This document shows, one piece after another, positions 39,582 through 47,458 of a stretch of DNA of 64,000 nt. The stretch's first letter is position 1; each line of letters opens with the position of its first letter. Source of the DNA: Pseudideonella sakaiensis (GTDB taxonomy: Bacteria > Pseudomonadota > Gammaproteobacteria > Burkholderiales > Burkholderiaceae_C); assembly GCF_001293525.1 (NCBI RefSeq), contig NZ_BBYR01000044.1, forward strand, positions 18,645-82,644, in the 5' to 3' direction. Under the pieces are notes generated by a model. That model was not told the origin of the DNA. It searched no databases and was given only the letters and a program-made list of their open reading frames with translations. The position numbers and the translations under genes are program-made.

Positions 39582-39884
39582 ATGGACAAGACCCGACGCA
39601 CCCTGCTGATGACCGTGGCCGCCGGCAGCGCGGCCTTGGCCGGCGCCGCCCGCGCGCAGGCCAAGCTGGACGAGAAGGACCCGCAGGCCGTGGCCCTGGG
39701 CTACGTGGCCGACGCGACGAAGGTGGACGCGAAGAAGTACCCGAAGTACGCCGCCGGCCAGGTCTGCACCAACTGTGCGCTGTTCCAGGGCAAGGCCGCC
39801 GACGCCTCGGGCGGCTGCCCGCTGTTCGCGGGCAAGCAGGTGGCCGGCAAGGGCTGGTGCAGTGCCTGGGCCAAGAAGGGCTGA
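39582..39884 (+). CDS. High-potential iron-sulfur protein (HiPIP), Tat-exported
   Basis: A 100-residue protein. The N-terminus MDKTRRTLLMTVAAGSAALA, with signal cleavage after about ARA-QA, has the twin arginines of a Tat leader. The mature part carries the four cluster cysteines at 62, 65, 79 and 93 (C-x2-C-x13-C-x13-C) in the HiPIP context VCTNCALFQG, GGCPLF, GWCSAW. HiPIPs are soluble periplasmic electron carriers for photosynthetic or respiratory chains. ATG 39582 is preferred to ATG 39570 because GAGGA lies seven bases before it. Its position inside an otherwise cytoplasmic photolyase/flavoprotein operon is odd. Confidence 0.93.
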   Translation: MDKTRRTLLMTVAAGSAALAGAARAQAKLDEKDPQAVALGYVADATKVDAKKYPKYAAGQVCTNCALFQGKAADASGGCPLFAGKQVAGKGWCSAWAKKG

Positions 39885-41199
39885 CAGGCCTGACGGCGGC
39901 TTTCCGCCGACGCCCCAGGCGGCGTGCGACCGCCTGGCCGCCGTGCGCCCGGACGCCTACGCGCGAACGCGCAACGCGCTCGACGGCGCGGTGACCCGGC
40001 TCTCGCCCTACCTCACCCACGGCCTGCTCGAGCTGCCGGAGGTGCTGGCGGCGGTGGCGGCGCGGCACCCGCTCGGCGTGCAGCACAAGTTCGTCTACGA
40101 GCTGGGTTGGCGCGAGTACTTCCACCACGTGTGGGCGCACCGCGGGGACGGCATCCTGCAGTCGCTGCACGCCGGCCCGCTGCCGGACGCGGCCTATGCC
40201 GCGGAGGTGCCGACGGACGTGCGCGAGGCGCGCAGCGGCGTGCCCGTGATCGACCAGGCCGTGCGCGGCCTCTATGCCGAAGGCTGGCTGCACAACCATG
40301 CGCGCATGTGGCTGGCCAGCTACCTGGTGCACCTGCGCAAGGTCCACTGGCGCGCCGGCGCGGACTGGCTCTGGGGCCACCTGCTCGACGGCGACCTGGC
40401 GAGCAACCACCTGAGCTGGCAGTGGGTCGCCGGCACCGGCAGCCACCAGCCCTACCTCTTCAATGCCGGCAACGTGGCGCGCCATGCGCCGCCGCACTGG
40501 CACAGCCCCGGCAGCGTGCTGGACACCTCGTACGAGGCGCTGGACGCGCTGGCGCGCGACCCGCTTGCCGTGCCGGCGACGCCGGCGGGCGAGGGGGTCG
40601 ACGAGCCGGGCCGCGACGCGGCGCCCGGCCCGTCGTTCGCGGCGCAGCTCGAGCAGGGTCTCGCCGGGCCGGGTGCGGCTGCTGCGCGCGGCACCCCGCC
40701 GGTCGACCCGGCAGCGGCGCTGGCCGCGGCGGCCGACGCGGTGCGCGGCCGCGAGGTCTGGCTGGCGCACCCCTGGGCCCTCGGCGATCCGCCGGCCGAC
40801 CTGGCGCCGGACACGCTGGTGCTCGCGTGGTGGCCCGTCGACGTGCTGTCGGCCCGGCCGTGGAGCGCAGCGCGGCGCGACTTCGCCGCGACGCGGCTGG
40901 CCGCGCTGTCGACGCAGCGCTGGGCCTGCGACGGCGCGACGCTGGGCCGGCTGCTGGCCGGTGCGCGCCGCGTGCGGACCCGCGGCGATCCACAGCTCGC
41001 CGGCCGGCTGCCGGCATCGGTGCAGGCGCGGCCGGTACCGCGGCTCTTTGCTGCGGTGGAGCGGCCCTGCCCGTCGTTCTCCGCGTGGTGGCGGCGCGTG
41101 ACGCGCGGCGTGCATGCGCTGGACGACCTGCCGGGGCTGGCCGCCCGCCTGCCCGACGCCGCGACCGGCCGCCCGGCGCCCGGTGGGAGCGCGCCGTGA
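39862..41199 (+). CDS. Photolyase-like FAD-binding protein lacking the usual N-terminal antenna domain
   Basis: About 445 residues. Residues 14-225 are the photolyase FAD-binding helical domain: FVYELGWREYFHHVW, GVPVIDQAVRGLYAEGWLHNHARMWLASYLVHLRKVHWR, DGDLASNHLSWQWVAGTG. There is no N-terminal alpha/beta antenna domain. Instead, after a linker (235-297), residues about 298-430 form a different domain (VWLAHPWALGDPPAD, LVLAWWPVDVLSARPW, SFSAWWRRVTRG) that looks alpha/beta. The start is uncertain: GTG 39862 has AAGGG eight bases upstream and overlaps the HiPIP gene by 23 bases; family resemblance begins about residue 14 (FPPTPQAACDRLAAVRPDAYARTRNALDGAVTRLSPY). DNA repair or photoreception is possible. 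Confidence 0.75.
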   Translation: MPGPRRADRPDGGFPPTPQAACDRLAAVRPDAYARTRNALDGAVTRLSPYLTHGLLELPEVLAAVAARHPLGVQHKFVYELGWREYFHHVWAHRGDGILQSLHAGPLPDAAYAAEVPTDVREARSGVPVIDQAVRGLYAEGWLHNHARMWLASYLVHLRKVHWRAGADWLWGHLLDGDLASNHLSWQWVAGTGSHQPYLFNAGNVARHAPPHWHSPGSVLDTSYEALDALARDPLAVPATPAGEGVDEPGRDAAPGPSFAAQLEQGLAGPGAAAARGTPPVDPAAALAAAADAVRGREVWLAHPWALGDPPADLAPDTLVLAWWPVDVLSARPWSAARRDFAATRLAALSTQRWACDGATLGRLLAGARRVRTRGDPQLAGRLPASVQARPVPRLFAAVERPCPSFSAWWRRVTRGVHALDDLPGLAARLPDAATGRPAPGGSAP

Positions 41200-41227
41200 T
41201 GCCACGGCCTTCGCGGGGCGTGCCGCG

Positions 41228-42844
41228 ATGACGCCGTCCGGCGCGCCGCCGCAGCTCGTCTGGTTCAAGCGCGACCTGCGCGTGCACGACCACGCGCCGC
41301 TGGCGCAGGCGGCCGGGCACGGCCCGGTGCTGGCGCTCTACGTCTACGAGCCGAGCGTGCTGCGCGCGCCGCAGTCCGACGCCTGCCACCTCGGCTACGT
41401 CAACGACTGCCTGGCGGCGCTGCGCGCCGCGCTGGCGCGGCGCGGCTGCCCGCTGCTGGTGCTCGAGGGCGAATGTCCCGAGGTGCTGGAAGGGCTGCGC
41501 CGCGTGCACGGCTTCCGCACGCTGTGGAGCCACGAGGAGACCGGCCTGGAGGTGACCTGGGCGCGCGACCGGCGCGTCGCGGCGTGGTGCCGGGCCCAGG
41601 GCGTGGCCTGGCACGAGCTGCCGCAGAACGGCGTCGTGCGCCGGCTGCGCCAGCGCGACGGCTGGGCGCGCCGCTGGGAGGCCCGGATGGCGGCGCCGCA
41701 GGTGCCGGCTCCGCCGCGCATCGCCGCGCCGGCCGGCCTCGGCACGCCCGACGAGGTGGCCGCACGCCACCCGCTGCGCGACGCCGCGTCGCTCGGCGTG
41801 GCCGGCGGGCCGCGGCCCGCGGCCGAGCGCGGCGGCGAGCCGCGCGCCCAGGCGCTCCTGGACTCCTTCCTGCACGAGCGCGGCCTGGACTACCGCCGCG
41901 CGATGGCCTCGCCGCTGGACGGCGCGCAGGCCTGCTCGCGGCTGAGCGCCGCGCTGGCCTGGGGCGCGATCTCGCTGCGCACGGTGTTCCAGGCCGCCGA
42001 GCAGCGGCGCGCCGAACTGCGCGAGGCGGTCGCCGAGGGCCGCCCCGTCGACCCGCGCTGGCCGGCCGCGCTGCAGTCTTTCGGCGCCCGGCTGCGCTGG
42101 CACTGCCACTTCATGCAGAAGCTCGAGGACGAGCCGCGCATCGAGTTCGAGCCCTTCTCACGCGCCTGCGAGGGCCTGCGCGACGCGGCGCCCGACGCCG
42201 CGCGGCTGCAGGCCTGGTGCGCGGGCCACACCGGCTACCCGATGGTCGACGCCTGCATGCGGGCGCTGCACGCCGGCGCCTGGATCAACTTCCGCATGCG
42301 CGCGATGCTGGTCTCCTTCGCCGCCTACCACCTCTGGCTCGACTGGCGCCACTTCGCGGCCTGGCTGGCGCGCCAGTTCATCGACTTCGAGCCCGGCATC
42401 CACTACAGCCAGGTGCAGATGCAGAGCGGCACCACCGGCATCAACACCGTGCGCATCTACTCGCCGGCCAGGCAGGCCCTCGACCAGGACCCGGACGGCG
42501 TGTTCATCCGCCGCTGGGTGCCGGAGCTGGCCGCCGTCCCGCTGGCCCACCTGGCCGAACCGCACACGATGCCGGCGGCGCTGCAGCGGCACTGCGGCGT
42601 GCACATCGGCCGCGACTACCCGGCGCCGATCGTCGACCACGCGAGCGCCTACCGCGCCGCCCACGAGCGCTTCGCCGCGCTGCGCCGCACGGCGCTGGCC
42701 CGCGCGGAGGCCGAGCGCGTCCAGCAGCGCCACGGCAGCCGCCGCAGCGGCCTGCCGCCCACCCCCCGTCCGCGGCGCCGCCGCAGCGGCGCGCCCGATC
42801 CCGGCACCCAGGGCTCGCTGTGGCCCGAGGAGAACCCGTCATGA
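41228..42844 (+). CDS. phrB: Deoxyribodipyrimidine photolyase / cryptochrome family
   Basis: A 538-residue protein with both photolyase domains. The N-terminal alpha/beta domain is VWFKRDLRVHDHAPLAQAA..VLALYVYEPS, and the C-terminal FAD domain includes GHTGYPMVDACMRALHAGAWINFRMRAMLVSFAAYHLWLDWR, FEPGIHYSQVQMQSGTTGINTVRIYSP and FIRRWVPEL. It would use blue light and FADH- to split pyrimidine dimers in the cytoplasm. A basic C-terminal extension follows the core (about 490-538, rich in Arg). It lies 28 bases after the photolyase-like gene, and its stop overlaps the next start by four bases (ATGA). Confidence 0.9.
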   Translation: MTPSGAPPQLVWFKRDLRVHDHAPLAQAAGHGPVLALYVYEPSVLRAPQSDACHLGYVNDCLAALRAALARRGCPLLVLEGECPEVLEGLRRVHGFRTLWSHEETGLEVTWARDRRVAAWCRAQGVAWHELPQNGVVRRLRQRDGWARRWEARMAAPQVPAPPRIAAPAGLGTPDEVAARHPLRDAASLGVAGGPRPAAERGGEPRAQALLDSFLHERGLDYRRAMASPLDGAQACSRLSAALAWGAISLRTVFQAAEQRRAELREAVAEGRPVDPRWPAALQSFGARLRWHCHFMQKLEDEPRIEFEPFSRACEGLRDAAPDAARLQAWCAGHTGYPMVDACMRALHAGAWINFRMRAMLVSFAAYHLWLDWRHFAAWLARQFIDFEPGIHYSQVQMQSGTTGINTVRIYSPARQALDQDPDGVFIRRWVPELAAVPLAHLAEPHTMPAALQRHCGVHIGRDYPAPIVDHASAYRAAHERFAALRRTALARAEAERVQQRHGSRRSGLPPTPRPRRRRSGAPDPGTQGSLWPEENPS

Positions 42845-43596
42845 GCGAATCCCACCCGCCGGCGCCCGTCGCCCTCGTCACCGGCGCGCGCGGCGGCATC
42901 GGCCGCGCCGTGGTCGAGCGGCTGCGGCGCCGCGGCCTGCGCGTGGCCGCGGTCGGCCGCGAGGCCGCCGGCCTCGCCGACCTCGGCGCCGAGGCCGCGA
43001 TCGCGGCCGACACCACCACGCCCGAGGGGGCCGCCGCCGCGGTCGCCGCCTGCCGCGCGCAGCTCGGCGAGCCGCCGGCCTTGCTGGCGCACTGCGTCGG
43101 CAGCACGCTGATCGCACCGCTGCACCGCAGCACGCCGGCCCAGGTGCGCGAGGTGCTGCGCGTCAACCTCGACAGCGGCCTGTTCACGCTGCAGGCCTGG
43201 ATCGAGGCGCTGCGCGCGGCCGGCCGGCCCGGCGCTGCGGTGCTGGTGTCCAGCGTGGTGGCGCGCATCGGCGTGGCCAACCACGAGGCCATCGCCGCCG
43301 CGAAGGGCGGCCTGGAGGCGCTGGTGCGCAGCGCCGCCGCGACCTATGCGGGCGCCGGGCTGCGCGTCAATGCCGTCGCGCCCGGCATGACCGACACGCC
43401 GATGACGGCCGGCCTGCTGCGCGTCGACGCGGTGCGCGAGGCGGCCGGCCGCCAGGTCCCGCTGGGCGGCGTGCAGCGCGCCGACGCGGTGGCCGACGCG
43501 ATCGACTGGCTGCTGTCCGACGGTGCCGCGCGGCTGACCGGGCAGGTGATCGCGGTGGACGGCGGCTTCACCACGGTGCGGCCGCTGGTGCGCTGA
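42841..43596 (+). CDS. SDR-family protein lacking the catalytic tyrosine
   Basis: A 251-residue short-chain dehydrogenase/reductase fold. The cofactor motif is VTGARGGIG and the serine region VLVSSVVARIGVANHEAIAAAKGGLEAL. The catalytic pattern Y-x-x-x-K is changed: four residues before the conserved lysine there is isoleucine. The C-terminal AVAPGMTDTPMT and GQVIAVDGGFT are normal. A cofactor-binding but non-classical role is therefore likely; the change may be a trait of its subfamily. Translation is coupled to the photolyase by an ATGA overlap, and it is the last gene of that operon. Confidence 0.87.
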   Translation: MSESHPPAPVALVTGARGGIGRAVVERLRRRGLRVAAVGREAAGLADLGAEAAIAADTTTPEGAAAAVAACRAQLGEPPALLAHCVGSTLIAPLHRSTPAQVREVLRVNLDSGLFTLQAWIEALRAAGRPGAAVLVSSVVARIGVANHEAIAAAKGGLEALVRSAAATYAGAGLRVNAVAPGMTDTPMTAGLLRVDAVREAAGRQVPLGGVQRADAVADAIDWLLSDGAARLTGQVIAVDGGFTTVRPLVR

Positions 43597-43621
43597 GCGG
43601 GCCGGGCAGCGCCCGGCCCGC
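43597..43621. terminator. Strong bidirectional terminator hairpin
   Basis: An 11-base perfect stem, GCGGGCCGGGC (43597-43607) paired with GCCCGGCCCGC (43611-43621), with loop AGC. It exactly fills the gap between the convergent SDR gene and the KefC-type gene. No T-run is present on either side. Confidence 0.6.
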
Positions 43622-43629
43622 GCCGGCGG

Positions 43630-45477
43630 TCACGACGCCCGTTCGCGCGAGCGGGCGCCGGCGTCCTGCCAGTCGGGCCGGCCGCGCACGGTGCGCCGGT
43701 CCTCGCGCAGCTGGCGCTCGAGTTCCTCGCGGCTGGCGCGCAGGGCCTGGATGAAGTCCGGGCGCGGCATGCGCTGGCGCAGCTCGCCGAACTCGGCCAC
43801 CTGCCGCAGGTTGGTCTGGCGGAACTGCTCGGCCAGCTCGCGGCTTTCGTAGGCCCCGAGCCCCAGCCCCTGCAGCACCTGGCGGCCGGCCGTCAGCGAG
43901 CCGTCGAGCAGCTCGCGCACCGGCTGGTCGGCGCCGGCGGCCATCAGCCGGTAGAGGTGCGGCACGTCGTAGGCCCGCGCGACGATGTGCAGCTGCGGGA
44001 ACAGCGCGCGCGCATGCTCGACGATGTGCACCGCGTCGTCGCGGTCGTCCACCGCGACCACCAGCACCCGGGCGTGCTCGGCGCCGGCCGCGCGCAGCAG
44101 GTCGGTGCGGGTGGCGTCGCCGTAGTAGACGCGGAAGCCGAAGGGCTTCATGTCCTCGATGTGGCGTGAGTCGCGGTCCATCACCGTCGGCGTGATGCCG
44201 TTGGACAGCAGCAGGCGGCCGACGATCTGGCCGTAGCGGCCGAAGCCGGCAATGATCACCGGCGAGTGCTCCATCTCGGTGTCCATCGCGCGGTCGTCGT
44301 CGAGCTTGCGACGCGTGCGGCGCGCCTCCCAGGCACCGTGCAGGCCGATCAGCACCGGCGTGAGCACCATCGAGACGATCACCACCGCGGTGTATACGGC
44401 CTGCGAGGAGGCGTCGATGACGCCGGCCGACGCGGCCGCGGCGTACAGCACGAAGGCGAACTCGCCGCCCTGCGCCATCAGCACCGTGCGCTGCAGCGCC
44501 TGCTCGCCGCTGGCGCGGAACAGCCGCGCGACGCCGTAGATCGCGGCGGACTTCAGCAGCATGTAGGCGGCCACCAGCAGCGCGATCGTCTGCCACTGCG
44601 CCGCCAGCACCGTCAGGTCCAGCGACATGCCCACCGCCAGGAAGAACAGCCCGAGCAGCAGCCCCTTGAACGGCTCGATGTCGGCCTCGAGCTGGTGGCG
44701 GAAGGACGATTCCGCCAGCATCACGCCGGCCAGGAAGGCTCCCATCGCCGCCGACAGGCCCCCCAGCTGCATCCACAGCGCCGCGCCCAGCACCACCAGC
44801 AGCGCGGCCGCCATCATCACCTCGCGCGACTTCGCGCTGCTCAGCAGCAGGAACATCGGGTTCAGCAACCAGCGCCCGGCGGCCAGCAGCGCGGCGATCG
44901 CACCCAGCGCGAGGCCGGCGTCGAGGGCGCGCTGGGTCCAGCCGGCGCTGCGCGCATCCGGCGCGAGGAAGGCCACGATCGCCAGCAGCGGCACGATCAG
45001 CAGGTCCTCGAACAGCAGGATCGAGACCACCCGCTCGCCGCCGGGCGTGCCGAGCTGGCGGCGCTCCTGCAGCAGCTGCATCACGATCGCCGTCGACGTC
45101 AGCACGAAGCCCGCCGCGGCGACGAAGGCCTGCGGGCCGCCCAGTCCGAGCCACTGGCCGGCCGCCCACATCAGCGCCAGCGCCACCGCCACCTGCATCG
45201 AGCCGAGGCCGAAGATCTGGCCCTTCATCTGCCACAGGTGGGCCGGTCGCATCTCGAGGCCGATGATGAACAGGAACATCACCACGCCCAGCTCGGCGAC
45301 GTGGAGCATGGTCTGCGGGTCCTCCACGAGGCGCAGCCCGAAGGGCCCGACCACCACGCCGGCGGCGAGGTAGCCGAGCACCGAGCCGAGCCCGAGGCGC
45401 TTGAACAGCGGCACGGCCAGCACGGCGGCGCCGAGCAGCGCGACGGTGGGGACGAGGTCGTTCGCGGCACCGGCCAT
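43630..45477 (-). CDS. kefC: Kef-type monovalent cation:proton antiporter (CPA2) with RCK domain
   Basis: A 615-residue protein. The first 380 residues hold about 12 membrane helices with CPA2 landmarks (LGYLAAGVVVGPFGLRL, VMFLFIIGLEMRP, FVLTSTAIVMQLL, LLFEDLLIVPLLAIVAFLAPD). A cytoplasmic RCK/TrkA-N domain begins at about 406 with the nucleotide motif IIAGFGRYGQIVGRLLL. Kef systems release potassium when electrophiles deplete glutathione. The ancillary KefF-like flavoprotein gene ends two bases before this ATG, confirming the type. Whether it is KefB- or KefC-like cannot be decided here. It sits about 6.5 kb from the Kdp genes. Confidence 0.88.
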   Translation of the reverse strand: MAGAANDLVPTVALLGAAVLAVPLFKRLGLGSVLGYLAAGVVVGPFGLRLVEDPQTMLHVAELGVVMFLFIIGLEMRPAHLWQMKGQIFGLGSMQVAVALALMWAAGQWLGLGGPQAFVAAAGFVLTSTAIVMQLLQERRQLGTPGGERVVSILLFEDLLIVPLLAIVAFLAPDARSAGWTQRALDAGLALGAIAALLAAGRWLLNPMFLLLSSAKSREVMMAAALLVVLGAALWMQLGGLSAAMGAFLAGVMLAESSFRHQLEADIEPFKGLLLGLFFLAVGMSLDLTVLAAQWQTIALLVAAYMLLKSAAIYGVARLFRASGEQALQRTVLMAQGGEFAFVLYAAAASAGVIDASSQAVYTAVVIVSMVLTPVLIGLHGAWEARRTRRKLDDDRAMDTEMEHSPVIIAGFGRYGQIVGRLLLSNGITPTVMDRDSRHIEDMKPFGFRVYYGDATRTDLLRAAGAEHARVLVVAVDDRDDAVHIVEHARALFPQLHIVARAYDVPHLYRLMAAGADQPVRELLDGSLTAGRQVLQGLGLGAYESRELAEQFRQTNLRQVAEFGELRQRMPRPDFIQALRASREELERQLREDRRTVRGRPDWQDAGARSRERAS

Positions 45478-45478
45478 C

Positions 45479-46066
45479 TCAGGCTCCCACCGCGTCGGCC
45501 GCGGCCGCCGGCATCGCGTGCGCCGCGTCCGCGAGTTCCTGCTCCAGCCGCGCGCGGTAGCCGCGCGCCGCCTCGCGCAGCGCCGCATCGTCCAGCCGCA
45601 GCGCGTTGTGCAGCACCAGCGGCGGCAGCCAGCGCATGCCGCAGAAGGCGGCCAGCTGCTGCAGCGGCGCCGAGGTCTGCTCGATCGTGAAGTGGTTGTA
45701 GCCCGCGGGCCCGTAGGCCTCGGCCTCGCCGCCGGTGGTCGTCACCCACAGCAGCCGCTTGCCGGCCAGCGCGCGCGCCGGGCGGCCCTCGGCGTCGTGC
45801 CCGTAGGCCCAGCCGTGGCGCAGCACCTTCTCGAACCACAGGCTGAGCAGCGCCGGGGCGTGGTACCAGAGCAGCGGGTGCTGCAGCACCAGCGTCGCCG
45901 ATGCGAGCAGCTGGGCCTGTTCGGCACGCACGTCGATGTGGAAGTCCGGGTAGCGCTCGTAGAGCAGCCGCGGCTGCACGCCGGGCAGGTCGGCCACGGC
46001 CTCGAACAAGGCCCGGCCGGCGCGCGAGTGCTGCGGGTAGGGGTGGGCGTACAGCAGGGTGATCAT
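45479..46066 (-). CDS. kefF: KefF/KefG-like NAD(P)H oxidoreductase, flavodoxin fold
   Basis: A 195-residue protein of the NQO1/modulator-of-drug-activity family. It opens with MITLLYAHPYPQHSRAGRALFEAV; the flavin-binding LVLQHPLLWYHAPALLSLWFEKVLRHGWAYG and VTTTGGEAEAY are conserved. Such proteins bind FMN, reduce quinones and are needed for full activity of their Kef antiporter. It is immediately upstream of the kefC-type gene (one-base spacing), as in known kefFC pairs. Confidence 0.9.
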   Translation of the reverse strand: MITLLYAHPYPQHSRAGRALFEAVADLPGVQPRLLYERYPDFHIDVRAEQAQLLASATLVLQHPLLWYHAPALLSLWFEKVLRHGWAYGHDAEGRPARALAGKRLLWVTTTGGEAEAYGPAGYNHFTIEQTSAPLQQLAAFCGMRWLPPLVLHNALRLDDAALREAARGYRARLEQELADAAHAMPAAAADAVGA

Positions 46067-46244
46067 GGTGGGTCAGGCCGGGGATGCCGGCGGCCGGGAG
46101 ACTGGCGCGCCGGCGCGCGTCGCGGCGGCCGGGCGGGGACAGGAGGGCAAGGCGCACAGGGTAAATCAGGTCGGCCGCCCGCGCGTCCCGGCCCGGTCCG
46201 CGGCGCCTGCGCCGGACCTGTCCGGCCCCGGCCTCCGGGGGCCT

Positions 46245-46280
46245 TGGAAGCGCTTGCATCGCCGACCCCGCCCCTAGAAT
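46245..46280 (+). promoter_or_regulatory. LacI gene promoter with degenerate operator
   Basis: TGGAAGCGCTTGCA (46245-46258) is an imperfect version of the TGAAAGCGCTTTCA palindrome found at four downstream promoters. It overlaps a weak -35 (TTGCAT, 46254-46259), with TAGAAT (46275-46280) as -10. This suggests weaker autoregulation of the LacI-family gene. Confidence 0.5.
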
Positions 46281-46321
46281 CGCGTCGGTCCGGCGCCGGC
46301 GCCGCGCGAAGGAGGAACGGT

Positions 46322-47365
46322 GTGCACAAGGTAATCCGCAGCCGCAGCGGCCCCCCGAAGGTCACGCTGGAGCAGGTGGCCGAGCACGCCGGTGTGTCGC
46401 CGAGCACGGTGTCGCGCATCCTCAACGGCACGGCGGACGTGAGCGAGGAGAAGCGGGCCGTGGTGGCCAAGGCCATCGCCCGCCTGGGCTTCGTGCCGAA
46501 CCCGGTCGCGCGCGGCCTGGCCGGCGGCCGCACGCTCAGCATCGGCGTGATCACGCAGGCGATCGACAGCCCGTTCTACGGGGCGGCGCTGCACGGCATC
46601 GAGGCTGCGCTCGGCGCGGCCGGCTACAGCCCCCTGTTCGTCAGCGGCCGCTGGCACGCGGAGGAGGAAGCCCGGTGCATCGACGTGCTGCGCTCGCGCC
46701 GCGTGGACGGGATCATCATCCTGACCGGGCGCCTGTCGGACAGTGCGCTGCGGACGCTGGCCCGCTCGCTGCCCGTCGTGGTGACCGGCCGCCGCCTGAA
46801 GGCGGCCAACCTCGTGTCGCTCGACTTCGATCACCGCGAGGGCGCGCGCCTGGCGACGCAGCACCTGATCGCGCTCGGGCACCGCCGCATCGCCTTCATC
46901 GGCGGCGTCGCGGAGCACCCCGACGCCGTCGAGCGCGAGCAGGGCTACCGCGAGGCGCTGGAGGCCGCCGGCCTGAAGCCGGATCCGGCGCTGGTGGCGG
47001 CCGGCGCCTTCACCGAGCACAGCGGCCTGCAGGCGGTGGAGGGCCTGATGGCGAGCCGGGTGCGCTTCAGCGCCGTCTTCGCGGCCAACGACCAGATGGC
47101 CATCGGGGCCGCGCTGGCGCTGTACCGGCGCGGCCGGCGCGTGCCGGACGATGTCTCGCTGGTCGGCTTCGACGACGTGGCCGGCTCGATGTACGCCGTG
47201 CCGCCGCTGACCACGGTGCACAACCCGATCCAGGAGATCGGCGGGCTGGCGGCGCAGGCGATGCTGGCGCTGCTGGCCGGCGAGCGGCCCGAGGCCGCGG
47301 TGCCGGCGCCCCGCCTGATCGTGCGCGAATCGACGCGCCAGGCCGGCCCCGCGCCGGCGGCCTGA
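46322..47365 (+). CDS. LacI/GalR family transcriptional regulator of the beta-glucan locus
   Basis: A 347-residue regulator. The helix-turn-helix and hinge (VTLEQVAEHAGVSPSTVSRILNGTADVSEEKRAVVAKAIARLGFVPNPVARGL) lie at about 14-66, and a periplasmic-binding-protein-like sugar sensor follows (IGVITQAIDSPFYGAALHGIEAAL, GHRRIAFIGG, VFAANDQMAIGAALAL, VSLVGFDDVAGSMYAVPPLTTV). The start is GTG 46322 with AAGGAGGA six bases upstream. The central CG-containing palindromes found before four nearby promoters are classic LacI-family sites. I infer it represses the glucanase genes until a beta-1,3-gluco-oligosaccharide is present. Confidence 0.92.
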   Translation: MHKVIRSRSGPPKVTLEQVAEHAGVSPSTVSRILNGTADVSEEKRAVVAKAIARLGFVPNPVARGLAGGRTLSIGVITQAIDSPFYGAALHGIEAALGAAGYSPLFVSGRWHAEEEARCIDVLRSRRVDGIIILTGRLSDSALRTLARSLPVVVTGRRLKAANLVSLDFDHREGARLATQHLIALGHRRIAFIGGVAEHPDAVEREQGYREALEAAGLKPDPALVAAGAFTEHSGLQAVEGLMASRVRFSAVFAANDQMAIGAALALYRRGRRVPDDVSLVGFDDVAGSMYAVPPLTTVHNPIQEIGGLAAQAMLALLAGERPEAAVPAPRLIVRESTRQAGPAPAA

Positions 47366-47382
47366 CTGCCGGAAACCCGCGG

Positions 47383-47429
47383 TTGACAGTCGGCGCCGCG
47401 CGCCGCGACAATGTGAAAGCGCTTTCACA
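47383..47429 (+). promoter_or_regulatory. Promoter and perfect LacI-type operator for the GH1-GH16-GH17-GH17 operon
   Basis: TTGACA (47383-47388), an 18-base spacer and GACAAT (47407-47412) form a good sigma-70 promoter. TGTGAAAGCGCTTTCACA (47412-47429) is a perfect 18-base palindrome that covers the transcription start. Repressor bound here would block the operon. Confidence 0.8.
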
Positions 47430-47458
47430 ACCGGTCGCCGCGGGCGGCCCTGCCCCGC

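Noticed and set aside
46067..46321. KefF/LacI divergent gap searched for a small RNA or riboswitch
   Set aside because: No convincing stem series or terminator was seen; only the LacI promoter and its degenerate operator stand out.
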